A stretch of 6,936 nt of DNA. It comes from Caedibacter sp052030685. GTDB taxonomy: Bacteria > Pseudomonadota > Gammaproteobacteria > Francisellales > Francisellaceae. This document shows, in pieces, positions 6,257 through 6,936 of the stretch (positions within the stretch are counted from its first letter, which is position 1; every line of letters begins with the position of its first letter). Location: NCBI RefSeq assembly GCF_052030685.1, contig NZ_JBQAJM010000053.1:1-6936 (forward strand), given 5' to 3'. The notes beneath the pieces were generated by a model that did not search any database, had not been told where the DNA came from, and worked only from the letters and a program-made list of their open reading frames with translations. A program made the position numbers and the translations under genes.

Positions 6257-6868
6257 ATGATGATTGGTTATGCCAGAGTGTCAAAAGCCGATGGTAGTCA
6301 AGTGTTAGATTTGCAGATTGATGCTTTAAAAAAAGCGGGCGTTGATGAGAACAGAGTTTATCATGATTATGCATCTAGTAGAAAAGACTCTCGCCCTGGT
6401 CTTGAATCTTGCCTTAAGGCTTTGCAACCAGGTAACACTCTCGTGGTATGGAAGTTAGATCGACTTGGTCGTGACATGAAGGACTTGATTACCATGATTG
6501 ATGATTTACATGCGTCAAAGATCAATTTTAAAGTTCTAGAAGGACATGGCGCGCAAATTGATACCACAACAGCAAATGGGCGCCTTATCTTTGGTATTTT
6601 TGCTTCGTTGGCTGAATATGAGCGCGAACTCATACGCGAACGAACTTACGCAGGTCTTGCTGCGGCTAGGGCAAGAGGCAGAAAAGGTGGCAGACCCACA
6701 AAAATGGATAAAGCAACGTTGAAAATGGCAATGGCAGCAATGTCCGACAGAAATGCCGTATCATCCGATATTGCAAAACGATTGGGAATAACAACTACAA
6801 CCTTATATAAATATGTAAATGGCGATGGCACGCTAAAAGCAGATGGCGATAAAATTATGAATAACTGA
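6257..6868 (+). CDS. Serine recombinase, Pin/Tn3 resolvase family, intact (203 aa)
   Basis: A small serine recombinase that would cut and rejoin DNA at short paired sites (resolution or inversion). All expected parts are present: GYARVS with catalytic Ser9 and Arg7 near the N-terminus, LVVWKLDRLGR with Asp68, Arg69 and Arg72, the IDTTTANGRLIFGIFASLAEYERELIRERT region leading into the long E helix (about 107-135), the RKGGRP hinge (143-148), and a C-terminal helix-turn-helix (about 165-192, SSDIAKRLGITTTTLYKYV). Length is normal for a resolvase/invertase. The ATG at 6257 is chosen over the one at 6260 because AAGGA lies ten bases before it. It reads away from the biosynthetic operon and is visibly richer in G+C than the operon, which suggests a separate origin. 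No matched crossover site or invertible segment could be recognised. Resolvase versus invertase is undecided. Confidence 0.9.
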   Translation: MMIGYARVSKADGSQVLDLQIDALKKAGVDENRVYHDYASSRKDSRPGLESCLKALQPGNTLVVWKLDRLGRDMKDLITMIDDLHASKINFKVLEGHGAQIDTTTANGRLIFGIFASLAEYERELIRERTYAGLAAARARGRKGGRPTKMDKATLKMAMAAMSDRNAVSSDIAKRLGITTTTLYKYVNGDGTLKADGDKIMNN

Positions 6869-6936
6869 AGTTACGCACTTTTGATGTTTGAATTTAAGAA
6901 ATACGACCACAGATTATGAGTGAAATAAATAAAACT

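Noticed and set aside
6367..6831. Minus-strand open frames opposite the intact recombinase
   Set aside because: Antisense shadows of a gene with full family motifs and its own promoter and ribosome site.
6916..6936. Possible start of a new plus-strand gene (ATG AGT GAA...) running off the window
   Set aside because: Only seven codons are visible and there is no ribosome binding site before the ATG.
1..6936. CRISPR array, tRNA or rRNA genes, transposon terminal repeats
   Set aside because: No regularly spaced repeats, no tRNA-like cloverleaf signature and no matching long terminal repeats were seen on either strand.

Overview
The window is AT-rich DNA, most likely from a gammaproteobacterium. 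Two things point there: a MipA/OmpV-type outer-membrane protein fragment that resembles the E. coli protein closely at its C-terminus, and a Pin/Tn3-type serine recombinase of a kind common on gammaproteobacterial plasmids and transposons. An Acinetobacter/Moraxellaceae-like host, perhaps on a plasmid or genomic island, fits the base composition, but this is only an inference. No replication, transfer or transposase gene is visible.

Layout. Bases 1-314 hold a possible C-terminal end of an unidentified gene (stop at 86-88) and a perfect 20-bp palindrome (195-214). From 315 to about 1265, on the minus strand, lie two broken genes placed head to tail in one reading frame: a mipA-like gene that has lost its 5' half, and a serine-recombinase gene that has lost its catalytic N-terminus. 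Bases 1429-6005 are a four-gene minus-strand operon. A 250-bp divergent intergenic region (6006-6256) carries candidate promoters for both directions and a small inverted repeat. An intact serine recombinase (6257-6868, plus strand) closes the window.

The operon is the interesting part. In transcription order it encodes (1) a radical SAM enzyme of the lysine 2,3-aminomutase (KamA) family, (2) an ATP-grasp carboxylate-amine ligase, (3) an Fe(II)/2-oxoglutarate dioxygenase of the L-isoleucine-hydroxylase (IDO, PF10014) type, and (4) a 12-helix MFS exporter. Genes 2-3 and 3-4 overlap by ATGA. The set looks like a compact pathway for a small modified amino acid or dipeptide: rearrange an amino acid, ligate it, hydroxylate it and export it. 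The logic recalls bacilysin (ATP-grasp BacD plus MFS BacE) and dapdiamide (ATP-grasp, 2OG dioxygenase, MFS), but with a different enzyme set. In the KamA-like protein, aligned by eye with clostridial lysine 2,3-aminomutase, the FeS cysteines and PLP lysine are kept, while the residues that hold the lysine side chain and carboxylate are all replaced. The substrate is therefore probably not free lysine. The product is unknown.

The operon sits between a recombinase remnant and an intact, visibly more G+C-rich recombinase, which suggests that it was delivered as cargo of a mobile or plasmid module.
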